Below are positions 13,187-20,928 of a DNA stretch of 24,524 nt, piece after piece. The number at the start of each line of letters is the position of its first letter. Position 1 is the first letter of the stretch. The stretch is from JBDTMC01 sp039934475 (GTDB taxonomy: Bacteria; Acidobacteriota; Terriglobia; Bryobacterales; Bryobacteraceae). Location of the stretch: NCBI GenBank assembly GCA_039934475.1, contig JBDTMC010000057.1, positions 1-24,524 on the forward strand, written 5' to 3'. The notes beneath the pieces are model-generated. The model saw only the letters and a list, made by a program, of their open reading frames with translations, did not search any database and was not told the DNA's origin. A program made the translations under genes and the position numbers.

Positions 13187-14503
13187 ATGTTGCCTGACTA
13201 CCTAGCGAAAGCTAAACCGAATTCGGCCGCCAATCGCGCGCCTTGGTACGTGAACACCGCGCCCACCTACGCAGGCGTCTTCCTATGGGTGGCCTTCTAC
13301 CAATCGATGGCGTCCGGAACGCTGGACAAAGGAGGCGTTGCGCTGTGCCTGGGTGCGCTGGTGGTAGCGGGCCTGCTGAGCTACGGATTGTTTTACTACG
13401 TTCCGGCGATGCTTGGGATGAAGACAGGCTATCCACTCTACGTCGTCGGCAGCTCCACATTCGGCACCACCGGCGGCTATCTGATGCCTGGCCTTTTGAT
13501 GGGCCTGCTGCAAGTGGGATGGTTCGCCGTCGGCACTTTCTTCTCCACGCGGTTCATTCTCACCGGCCTCGGTATGAGTCCCACGCCAGGAACAGTGCCG
13601 TTCACTATAGTGGCGGTGCTGTGGGGCTACACGATGGCGTACATCGGAGTGAAGGGCATCCAGTACGTGGCTAAGGTGTCGCTGTATCTCAACATGATCC
13701 CGCTGTTGATGCTGCTGCTGGTGTTCTTCCAAACGCAGTCCGGCATCTCCAAGTACGTCCCGCCAAACCCCGATCCGTTCGCCGCCTTCACGCTGCTGAT
13801 CCAGATCGTCATTGGCTTCTTCGCCACGGCCGGCGCGGCTGGCGCTGATTTCGGAATGAACTCGCGGAACCAGTCGGACGTGAAATGGGGCGGCCTGGTA
13901 GGCATCTCCGGCGCCGTCCTCTACGCAGGCGGACTGCCGATTCTCTCCGTCGCCGGCGCGCTGGCGCTGAATCCGTCGCTCGGCAGCATGAGCTATGACG
14001 CAGTGATCGGATCCCTTGGCGGCTTCATCGCCTCTGCCATGCTCTTCCTGTTCGCAATCGCTTCCATCGGGCCGGCATGCTTCTGCGCGTTCATCGCGGG
14101 CAACAGCTTCTCGACGATGATTCCTGGCGTCTCACGAATGGCGTCCACCATGGCCGGCGTCACGGTTGCCATCCTGTTGGCGATCACCGGCTACGCGGAG
14201 AACCTCGTATCGTTCTTCACCATCGTCGGCGCGTCTTTCGGTCCCATCTGCGGTGCGATGGCAGCCGATTACCTACTCTCCGGCAAGAAATGGGCCGGGC
14301 CGCGCGAAGGCATCAACCCTGCCGGATACGTTTCGTGGGCTCTCGGCTTTGTAGTCGGCGTCCTGCCGTTCCTGCCGGTGTCGCCTGAAGTGAAGACGTA
14401 CGCGCAGCCCGCTGTGGTGTACAGCTTCATCACGGGGTTTGTAGTGTATTGGCTGCTGGCGAAGGCCGGCCTGCAATCAAAGACAGTGGCGATGCCGGCT
14501 TAG
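13187..14503 (+). CDS. NCS1-family (cytosine/purine-type) permease
   Basis: 438 aa, an integral membrane protein with about 12 hydrophobic segments. Matches to the nucleobase:cation symporter-1 family include NRAPWYVNTAPTYAGVFLW near the N-terminus, LLQVGWFAVGTFFSTRF in helix 3, NMIPLLMLLLVFF, GMNSRNQSDVKWGGLVGI after helix 6, and SFGPICGAMAADYLLSGKKW near helix 10. The family imports cytosine, purines, hydantoins or related compounds with Na+ or H+. The substrate is not determined by sequence, and no nucleobase catabolic gene lies nearby. The open frame starts at 13118, but the ATG at 13187 gives the family-like N-terminus. Confidence 0.85.
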   Translation: MLPDYLAKAKPNSAANRAPWYVNTAPTYAGVFLWVAFYQSMASGTLDKGGVALCLGALVVAGLLSYGLFYYVPAMLGMKTGYPLYVVGSSTFGTTGGYLMPGLLMGLLQVGWFAVGTFFSTRFILTGLGMSPTPGTVPFTIVAVLWGYTMAYIGVKGIQYVAKVSLYLNMIPLLMLLLVFFQTQSGISKYVPPNPDPFAAFTLLIQIVIGFFATAGAAGADFGMNSRNQSDVKWGGLVGISGAVLYAGGLPILSVAGALALNPSLGSMSYDAVIGSLGGFIASAMLFLFAIASIGPACFCAFIAGNSFSTMIPGVSRMASTMAGVTVAILLAITGYAENLVSFFTIVGASFGPICGAMAADYLLSGKKWAGPREGINPAGYVSWALGFVVGVLPFLPVSPEVKTYAQPAVVYSFITGFVVYWLLAKAGLQSKTVAMPA

Positions 14504-14520
14504 GAGACGCCAGTACAATG

Positions 14521-14549
14521 CTCCGCTGGTGAACGCGCCACCAGCGGAG
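14521..14549. terminator. Strong hairpin between convergent genes, probable bidirectional terminator without T-run
   Basis: An 11-bp perfect stem, CTCCGCTGGTG (14521-14531) with CACCAGCGGAG (14539-14549), encloses a 7-nt loop. It lies midway between the permease stop (14503) and the DUF4276 gene stop (14562). Neither strand has a T-run after it, so it may act as an RNA 3'-end protector or with Rho. Confidence 0.5.
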
Positions 14550-14561
14550 AGATTCCAACGC

Positions 14562-15149
14562 TTACCTGGAGGCGACCAGGCGTTCGATTTCGCGACAAAG
14601 CCTCTCGAACGATCGGCAAGACCGCGCTATGTTCAGGTCCATGCCTGCCACCAAGGCCGCTTGGTCGATGGCGGGCGAGTACGTACGACCAGGAACCATG
14701 TTTCGCGTCAGCCATTCCTTCGCACCTCGGACCATCTCCGGGTCGGGCCGCGGCACTAGCCCTTCCCGCAGACCTCGTCTTCCGGCGAGAGACGCGGCGG
14801 CAGTCAAAAACCAGGTCTCAAATTCGTACTTCGGAATCACAATGGCTGTGTCGCCTGACTGAGTTCTTGACTTCAGACTCGGGCCCAGCAACGCGGGACA
14901 GTCATCATCCGCATCCAGCACCACCAGGACGGGACCGTGCGCCGGGTTGGTACTTCGAGCCAATCGGATCGCACGCTCCAATTCTCCAGAGCGAATAAGC
15001 TTTGCCTTGGTGACCCGTACCGGGCGCGCGGTTCTCACAGCAAAAACGCCGAGTAGCTCGTGGCAAATACGACGAACAAGAAGGGGCATTGCCGCGACCT
15101 CACCTTCGCCTTCAATGACGAAGGCGAAATTAACGACGCTATCCGGCAT
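14562..15149 (-). CDS. DUF4276-type TOPRIM-like protein, partner of the AAA ATPase
   Basis: 195 aa. The N-terminal strand and acidic cluster FVIEGEGEVAAMPLLVRRI (Glu13, Glu15, Glu17) and the later VLVVLDADDDCP (Asp79, Asp81-83) form the E...DxD arrangement of TOPRIM nucleases. KYEFETWFLTAAASLAG is a DUF4276 hallmark. The ATG overlaps the end of the ATPase gene by 11 nt, so the two proteins are made together. In OLD-family nucleases the ATPase and TOPRIM domains sit in one chain; here they are split, as in two-gene defence systems such as PARIS. Inference: the effector nuclease of a two-component system. No activity can be read from sequence alone. Confidence 0.8.
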   Translation of the reverse strand: MPDSVVNFAFVIEGEGEVAAMPLLVRRICHELLGVFAVRTARPVRVTKAKLIRSGELERAIRLARSTNPAHGPVLVVLDADDDCPALLGPSLKSRTQSGDTAIVIPKYEFETWFLTAAASLAGRRGLREGLVPRPDPEMVRGAKEWLTRNMVPGRTYSPAIDQAALVAGMDLNIARSCRSFERLCREIERLVASR

Positions 15150-16308
15150 TGGGTGCGTATTCTGGGGCGCCTTCCGGCTGGAGTTGGTCCATTCGCATCA
15201 GTTCTCCGGCCGTGTAGAGGCGCTCCTTTAAAGCCGATCGGGCAACACCATTAATTGGTCCTATGATCGTGCGCCCTCCTGACATCGCCACCGCTCGAAT
15301 GGCATCCTCGGGAATATCGTCTCTGTCCAACAGATCGGGGCTATAACTGGTCACCACGATTTGGCCAGCGTGGCTGCTCTCCATAAGGCTATCGAAGAGC
15401 ACCCCAGCGGCAGCCGGATGCAGCCCTGCTTCTGGTTCCTCGAGCCCTGTTATCGTGAGCGGATAACGATCCCTCTCCTGAAAGAGCGCAACCAATACCG
15501 CTAAAGCTCTCAAGGTGCCATCGGAGGCATTCTGCGACGGAAATTCTTCTGTGACGCCAATGCCGCCATCGGAGTGGAAGCGCAAATCGTAGTTCGCATC
15601 GACGGAAATTGCATCGACGTCGAGGAGACTGGAATTTATCCGGCGAAGGTAGTCCGTGACGCGAGCCATTCGTTCCGGGGACGAGCGCTTCAGTTTAAAG
15701 ATCGTTTCGGCCAATGCGCTGCCGTTGCGATCAAGCGTCCTGTATCGCTTTTCAGTTTTGAATCCGCGAATCTCATCGGGAACGGGATTGTACACCGCAA
15801 TGCTTGATAAAGCCCGATATACAGGCTCGAATGCCGCCAGTCCCGAAGCATTCACAAGGTACAATTTCTCCTCGGACGCGGCTGGGGTCACGCCCTGGTT
15901 GCTTTCAACTTTCCCGTGACGGACTCTGAACCACTCCTCGCCTGCTGAACCTTCGACGATGCATTCCTCTCTGACGATTGAGACCGGCCCGTCTTCGACT
16001 GCTCCGATCTGGACGAGGTAGCGCGCAGTCTTTCCTTCACCGAGCCGCAAGTGCAGCTCGAACGATATCACCGACTCTTGATTAGCACCGCGATGAATGA
16101 TGCTGCGGAACCCGGAACGGGTATCAAGTGCCCGTTCTAAAGAGCTGCTCAGCGCGTCCGATACGAAGCGAAGGGCTTCGACGAAATTGCTCTTCCCCGC
16201 GCCATTCGGCCCAACCAGGAAGGTGATTGGCCCCAAGGACACGTCACACTCCCGAAAGCTCTTGTAATTCCTGAGAATAACCCTCGCGATTTTCGTTTGA
16301 TCTGGCAT
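15139..16308 (-). CDS. AAA (OLD/RecF-like, AAA_21) ATPase paired with DUF4276
   Basis: 389 aa from the ATG at 16308. It begins like SMC/RecF ATPases: ARVILRNYKSF and a Walker A GPNGAGKSNFVEAL. The insertion region follows, then a signature-like SQNASDGTLRALAVLVALF, Walker B ITGLEEPEAGLHP, and VVTSYSPDLLD, where the usual THSP histidine appears as Tyr. The C-terminus (AGELMRMDQLQPEGAP) matches AAA_21 proteins that accompany DUF4276. A GTG at 16359 would add 17 residues, but the ATG fits the family start better. A TATACT lies at 16338..16333. The pair sits downstream of der by 86 nt. The role is inferred as ATP-dependent sensor or motor of a TOPRIM nuclease. Confidence 0.85.
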   Translation of the reverse strand: MPDQTKIARVILRNYKSFRECDVSLGPITFLVGPNGAGKSNFVEALRFVSDALSSSLERALDTRSGFRSIIHRGANQESVISFELHLRLGEGKTARYLVQIGAVEDGPVSIVREECIVEGSAGEEWFRVRHGKVESNQGVTPAASEEKLYLVNASGLAAFEPVYRALSSIAVYNPVPDEIRGFKTEKRYRTLDRNGSALAETIFKLKRSSPERMARVTDYLRRINSSLLDVDAISVDANYDLRFHSDGGIGVTEEFPSQNASDGTLRALAVLVALFQERDRYPLTITGLEEPEAGLHPAAAGVLFDSLMESSHAGQIVVTSYSPDLLDRDDIPEDAIRAVAMSGGRTIIGPINGVARSALKERLYTAGELMRMDQLQPEGAPEYAPNAG

Positions 16309-16394
16309 GTCGGCGGCTTGCGAATCAACTTCAGTATAAAGCGTTCCACAAAGGCTCACCGCCGGTTTAAGCCGAACACTTCCCTCGATTGTGC

Positions 16395-17723
16395 TTACGC
16401 GCCGCGGCGGCCGCCCGGCTTTACCTTCACTACAATCGGTGTACCCTCAAAACCAAACCTTTCGCGAATGCGGTTGATCAGAAACCGCTCCGTGGAGAAG
16501 TGCAGCTCGCGCTTCTTGTCGGTGAAGAGAATGAACGTAGGCGGACGCATGCTCGGCTGGGTGATGAACTTCACCTTGATCTCGGGCTCAAACGTCAGCG
16601 TCTCCATGAAGCGGTTCAACTCACCGGTCGAAATCCTCTTCGAGGCATTCTCGTACACCGTTTTGATCAGCGGAAACAGATGTTCCACGCCGGTGCCGAG
16701 TTTGGCTGAGGCGAACACAACTGGCGCGTAGTCGAGAAACTTGAATTCGTCGCGGATCGATTCCGTGAACTTCTTCTTGCTCGTCTCTTTACTGATATCC
16801 CATTTGTTGACGCAAATGATCAGGCCGCGGCCTTCTTCATGCGCATACCCGGCGATGGTCGCGTCGAGTCCTACAATCCCCTCGGAGGCCTCAATCACCA
16901 GCACGACGACGTTGGCCATGCGGATGTTGCGCCGCGCCATCACGACGCTCATCTTCTCCGCCATCAAATGCGTCTTGCCCTTACGACGGATTCCCGCCGT
17001 ATCCACAAACTGAAACTGCCGGCCTTCACGCTCCACCGTCTCATCCACTGAATCGCGGGTGGTTCCGGCGATCGGCGACACAATGGCACGCTCTGAGCCA
17101 ACCAGCGTATTCAGCAGTGTCGACTTGCCAACATTCGGCCGCCCGATAATGGCCACCTTGATGGGCCGCTGCGCTTCCGGTTCCGGCTCTTCACCCTCTT
17201 CGCGTGGCACATCGCGTGGAAAGTCGCGAGCCACATGGTCGAGAAGATCCTCGATGCCCATGCGATGCTCGGCGGAGATGGCATATGGTTCTCCTATACC
17301 CAGCGAGTAAAACTCGTGCGTCAGGATCTCCCGCTTTTGCACATCGATCTTATTCACCGCCAGCGTCACCGGCTTGCCCAGCTTCTGCAGCATCTTCACC
17401 AGGTCGCGGTCTGACCCGGTGATTTCCGTGCGGCCATCGATCAGGAAGATGATCTGATTCGCATCTTCCAAAGCGAACCGCGCCTGGCGCAGGATCTCAC
17501 TGGGGATCATCTCGGCATCGTTGACCACGATGCCGCCTGTGTCGATGAGGTCGAAACGGCGGCCGCGATGGTTCGCGACACCTTGGATACGATCACGCGT
17601 GATCCCCGACTCGTCGCCCACAATGGAGCGGCGTTGCCCTAGGATCGCGTTAAAAAGGGTTGATTTACCAACATTAGGACGGCCCACGATCACCACGGTG
17701 GGTAGTCTCTCGGACTGCGGCAT
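16395..17723 (-). CDS. der: Ribosome biogenesis GTPase Der (EngA)
   Basis: 442 aa with the tandem GTPase domains unique to Der. The first G domain has GRPNVGKST (14-22), DTGGI and NKID. The second has GRPNVGKST at about 195, DTAGIRRKGK and NKWD. The C-terminal KH-like domain (about 355-442) ends in a basic tail. Der acts in 50S subunit assembly. The gene is divergent from the glycosyltransferase with a 40-bp gap and heads a leftward unit that may include the AAA/DUF4276 pair. Confidence 0.98.
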   Translation of the reverse strand: MPQSERLPTVVIVGRPNVGKSTLFNAILGQRRSIVGDESGITRDRIQGVANHRGRRFDLIDTGGIVVNDAEMIPSEILRQARFALEDANQIIFLIDGRTEITGSDRDLVKMLQKLGKPVTLAVNKIDVQKREILTHEFYSLGIGEPYAISAEHRMGIEDLLDHVARDFPRDVPREEGEEPEPEAQRPIKVAIIGRPNVGKSTLLNTLVGSERAIVSPIAGTTRDSVDETVEREGRQFQFVDTAGIRRKGKTHLMAEKMSVVMARRNIRMANVVVLVIEASEGIVGLDATIAGYAHEEGRGLIICVNKWDISKETSKKKFTESIRDEFKFLDYAPVVFASAKLGTGVEHLFPLIKTVYENASKRISTGELNRFMETLTFEPEIKVKFITQPSMRPPTFILFTDKKRELHFSTERFLINRIRERFGFEGTPIVVKVKPGGRRGA

Positions 17724-17731
17724 CTAACTCG

Positions 17732-17740
17732 ATGATAACA
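17732..17740 (-). promoter_or_regulatory. Extended -10 promoter of der
   Basis: The minus strand reads TGTTATCAT at 17740..17732, an extended -10 with 5 of 6 matches in the hexamer. It ends 8 nt before the der ATG at 17723, without Shine-Dalgarno sequence, so the mRNA would start at or near the start codon. Confidence 0.45.
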
Positions 17741-17763
17741 GGCGGACACGATAAGATGACTGC

Positions 17764-19371
17764 TTGGCGAACTTTCTCGAGCGTCGGTTCTGGCTGCTGG
17801 CAATGGTTCCCCTGCTGGTGCTGGCTGCTTTACAAGTGGATTCGGCCCTGCGGGAGAGCCAGACCTTCGACGAAGCGTTGCATCTCACCGCCGGTTATCG
17901 CTACTGGCTGACCGGGCGTTTCAGCATGAACCGCGAGCACCCGCCTCTGCAGAAGCTATTGAGTGCGCTACCTCTGCTACTGCTGCGGCCGGAGCTGCCC
18001 GCCGACCCCAAACTTCTCGAGGACCCGTACGAATACGCCCGCGCCTTCCTATATAAAGGAAGGAACAACGCCGACACGCTGCTGTTTCTGGGCCGCCTCG
18101 CTACCATCGCCCTCACTTCGTGTCTCGTCCTGGCCATCGCCTGGGCCGCACGCCGTCGCTTTGGCGCTCCCGCAGCCCTCCTCGCACTGGCTCTCTTCGC
18201 ACTGGAGCCGAACATCATCGCTCATGGGCACTATGTGACTACAGACCTGGCGGCGGCGCTGTTCTTCTTTCTCACAGTCTGCCTTTGGCTTGACCCTGAC
18301 ACTCCACCAGTCTGGACGGGCCTCTCGCTTGGACTGGCACTGGCTAGCAAATTCTCTCTTGTCATTCTGTTGCCCCTGTTGCCCGCGCTTTACCTGTTGC
18401 GCTGGCGCGGCCTGAAGCGACTTGCGATCTCCTTGGGGATCGCCTACCTGACGGCCGCTGTTGTAGTCGGCCTGGTCTACGCCCCGGAGACATGGCGCAT
18501 GATCCGCGGCCGCAATTTCGACGCGCAACCCGTCACCATCGGCGGCATCACACTGCCGCCCCATAATTTCATCTCCGGCTTGAGGATAGTCCGTGCCCAC
18601 GATGAGCAAGGCCACCCGGCGTTTTTGCTGGGTGAGCTCTCTGAGAAAGGATGGTGGTACTACTTCCCGGTCGCGTTCGCAGTGAAATCGCCCACAGCCC
18701 TATTGCTGGCGGCCGCACTCGCGCTTGCCATCGGTCTATGGAAGTTGCCCGCAGCACTCCATCAACGGCGGGTCCTGGCAATGTGGTTGGCCTTTCTGGC
18801 CCCGCCCGCGGTTTACTTTGCGGTGTGCATAACCAGCCACATCAACATCGGCATCCGGCACCTGCTGCCTGTCTATCCTTTTTTGTATGTACTATCCGCG
18901 GCCGCGCTGGTAAAGGCGCTGCCCCGCCGTGCTGCTATAGGCGCAGCCAGCGTCATTCTGGCCATCCAGATGGCTGAAGCCGCTGCCATCCACCCCAACT
19001 ACCTCACGTTCTTCAACACGCTCGCAGGAGGTCCGAAGGCCGGGCCGAATTACCTGCTCGATTCCAACCTCGATTGGGGTCAGGATCTGAAAAAGGTGAA
19101 GGTCTTCATGGACAACAAACGCCTTCCGTCGGTGTGCTTGTGCTATTTCGGCTACGCCGCACCCGCCTACTACGGCATTAAAGAAGAGTACCTGCCCAAA
19201 ACGTGGGACAAAGACGCGCGCGAGCGAGTGAACTGCGTTGGTGCTATCAGCGTCACCCTGCTACACGACGTCTACCTCAAAAAAGGAAGCTACGAATGGC
19301 TGCGCGCTCGAACGCCGATGGGCACATTGGGCAACTCCATCTACCTCTACGACCTCCGCAAGAGCCGTTAA
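17764..19371 (+). CDS. PMT/ArnT-type (GT39/GT83-like) membrane glycosyltransferase
   Basis: 535 aa starting at TTG; no in-frame ATG lies upstream before a stop in the short gap. About 11 hydrophobic segments follow an N-terminal helix (10-25). The first periplasmic loop carries the acidic pair Asp36-Glu37 in TFDEALHLTAGYRYW, the catalytic site of GT-C enzymes, and MNREHPPLQK (55-64), a motif shared by PMT/ArnT-like proteins. The C-terminal periplasmic part contains LLDSNLDWGQDLKKVK. Such enzymes transfer sugars from polyprenyl-phosphate donors to proteins or lipids on the periplasmic side. Acceptor and sugar are unknown. It precedes psd by 54 bp in the same direction. Confidence 0.87.
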   Translation: MANFLERRFWLLAMVPLLVLAALQVDSALRESQTFDEALHLTAGYRYWLTGRFSMNREHPPLQKLLSALPLLLLRPELPADPKLLEDPYEYARAFLYKGRNNADTLLFLGRLATIALTSCLVLAIAWAARRRFGAPAALLALALFALEPNIIAHGHYVTTDLAAALFFFLTVCLWLDPDTPPVWTGLSLGLALASKFSLVILLPLLPALYLLRWRGLKRLAISLGIAYLTAAVVVGLVYAPETWRMIRGRNFDAQPVTIGGITLPPHNFISGLRIVRAHDEQGHPAFLLGELSEKGWWYYFPVAFAVKSPTALLLAAALALAIGLWKLPAALHQRRVLAMWLAFLAPPAVYFAVCITSHINIGIRHLLPVYPFLYVLSAAALVKALPRRAAIGAASVILAIQMAEAAAIHPNYLTFFNTLAGGPKAGPNYLLDSNLDWGQDLKKVKVFMDNKRLPSVCLCYFGYAAPAYYGIKEEYLPKTWDKDARERVNCVGAISVTLLHDVYLKKGSYEWLRARTPMGTLGNSIYLYDLRKSR

Positions 19372-19425
19372 ACCACCTTCCGTTGCCCCCTCGTTTGCAC
19401 AACTGCGACAATTGAGACTTACGGA

Positions 19426-20037
19426 ATGGTAATCACAGGCATCTACTACGCGCTTGGGCTGATAGCCGGGGGATTGGTGGCCACTTATTTCACCACGCCC
19501 TGGTTTGGCGCGCCCTTCTACCTGCTGGCGGTGTTCTGCCTCTGGTTCTTCCGCGATCCCGACCGCGTTGCGCCGAAGGGTCCTGTGGCCGTCTCGCCTG
19601 CCGACGGGCGCGTCGTCCAAGTGCGCCAGGAAAGCGCCACACAGACCCGCGTCAGCATCTTCCTCAACGTGTTCGATGTCCATGTGAACCGCGCGCCCAT
19701 CGCGGGCAAGGTAACGGAAGTGGTCTACAAGCACGGGAAGTTCCTTGTGGCCAGCCGCGAAGCAGCGTCTCTCGATAACGAACAAAACATGATGACCATC
19801 GAGGGCGTCGACGGCGTCAGCGTCACGTTCTCCCAGATCGCCGGTCTCATCGCTCGCCGTATCGTCTGTTATAAAAAGCCGGGAGACTACGTCACGATAG
19901 GCGAGCGCATTGGACTCATCAAGTTTGGTTCCCGCGTGGACGTACTCTTCGGACCCGAATGGTCAGTCCAGGTGCATACCGGTGATCGCGTCAGTGCCGG
20001 CTCCTCCATTCTTGCCCGCAAAACGGACGTCCGATGA
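19426..20037 (+). CDS. psd: Phosphatidylserine decarboxylase, short pyruvoyl type
   Basis: 203 aa. It makes phosphatidylethanolamine from phosphatidylserine. Two N-terminal membrane segments (about 5-45) precede WFFRDPDR and VSPADGRV, both typical of the family. FLNVFDVHVNRAP contains the conserved His. The self-cleavage site appears as IKFGSRVD, where Ser169 becomes the pyruvoyl group. The length is that of the short, archaeal-like Psd type rather than the 320-aa E. coli type. Its stop overlaps the pssA start as ATGA, so the two consecutive enzymes of the pathway are translationally coupled. Confidence 0.96.
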   Translation: MVITGIYYALGLIAGGLVATYFTTPWFGAPFYLLAVFCLWFFRDPDRVAPKGPVAVSPADGRVVQVRQESATQTRVSIFLNVFDVHVNRAPIAGKVTEVVYKHGKFLVASREAASLDNEQNMMTIEGVDGVSVTFSQIAGLIARRIVCYKKPGDYVTIGERIGLIKFGSRVDVLFGPEWSVQVHTGDRVSAGSSILARKTDVR

Positions 20038-20924
20038 AGCCACATCGCCTCGATCTCTCACGGCATCTCTACAAGGAAGACCATAGGCCCCGGCGCGCCG
20101 CCTACGCCATGCCCACGTTCTTTACGGCGGGCAATCTGTTTCTCGGCTTCCTTGCCATTCTGAAAGCCATCCAAGGCGCGCTTGAAGCGGCTGCCGGCAA
20201 CATGGGCACCAATGATAACTGGCAACAGGCCTCTATCATGATCGGCGCTGCGGTTTTCCTGGATGGGCTGGACGGACGTATCGCCCGTCTCACTAATACA
20301 ACCAGTGAATTCGGCCGCGAACTGGATTCGCTCGCAGACGTGATCAGTTTCGGAATCGCACCCGCCGTGCTGGCGTTCGTTTGGGGCGTCTATTTTGTCG
20401 ATGCGCCTTTGGGCGGTACCCTCCATGAGCAACTGATGCGTGCGGGGTACTTTGTCTCGTTCCTGTTCCTGTTGTGCGGCGCCTCGCGACTGGCGCGATT
20501 TAATATTCAGACGAATCCGATACCGAAGAATCCTGGCCGGCCCGATAGAAAGTATTTTGTTGGGCTTCCCATCCCGGCTGCTGCCGGGTTTGTCGCCGCA
20601 GTTGTCTACGCTTCTGGCTCAGTGCCGGTCCAGTTCTGGCTCTACACCGTTCTGTGGCTAGTGGGCCTCTTTGTGGTCTCGTTCCTGATGGTCGCTACGT
20701 GGCGGTATCGCAGCTTCAAAGATCTGAACCTGATGCGCCCGCGCTCCCCGTTCACCGTGGTGCTGTTCGGTTGCGCCATCTATATGGTCGTGAATTTTTC
20801 CAAACCGGTTTTGTTAGCGCTGGCTTTGGTCTACGTTGGCAGTGGCGTGGCTATTCGCATCGGTGGCCTCATTCGCCGCCGCTGGAAGTCTGCGCCTCCT
20901 TCCCCCGAAATTCAAGTGAGTTAA
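20034..20924 (+). CDS. pssA: CDP-diacylglycerol--serine O-phosphatidyltransferase
   Basis: 296 aa, a CDP-alcohol phosphotransferase with about 7-8 membrane helices. The full catalytic motif is present: Asp77, Asp80-Gly81, Ala84-Arg85, Gly94, Asp98 and Asp102, within DGLDGRIAR and the following FGRELDSLAD, continued by VISFGIAP. PTFFTAGNLFLGFLAI near the N-terminus is typical of the membrane PssA type. It transfers a phosphatidyl group to serine; its product is the substrate of Psd encoded just upstream. The gene order psd-pssA is common. The Asd-like gene begins 4 bp after its stop. Confidence 0.95.
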   Translation: MKPHRLDLSRHLYKEDHRPRRAAYAMPTFFTAGNLFLGFLAILKAIQGALEAAAGNMGTNDNWQQASIMIGAAVFLDGLDGRIARLTNTTSEFGRELDSLADVISFGIAPAVLAFVWGVYFVDAPLGGTLHEQLMRAGYFVSFLFLLCGASRLARFNIQTNPIPKNPGRPDRKYFVGLPIPAAAGFVAAVVYASGSVPVQFWLYTVLWLVGLFVVSFLMVATWRYRSFKDLNLMRPRSPFTVVLFGCAIYMVVNFSKPVLLALALVYVGSGVAIRIGGLIRRRWKSAPPSPEIQVS

Positions 20925-20928
20925 ACGA

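Noticed and set aside
16309..16359. GTG-started 17-residue extension of the AAA ATPase
   Set aside because: It contains a promoter-like TATACT and does not fit the usual start of the family close to the ARVILRNYKSF segment; it is not fully excluded.
17750..17763. -10 element for the glycosyltransferase gene (GATAAG or TAAGAT)
   Set aside because: Both match the consensus at only 4 of 6 positions and the -35 candidates are poor, so it was not listed as a promoter.
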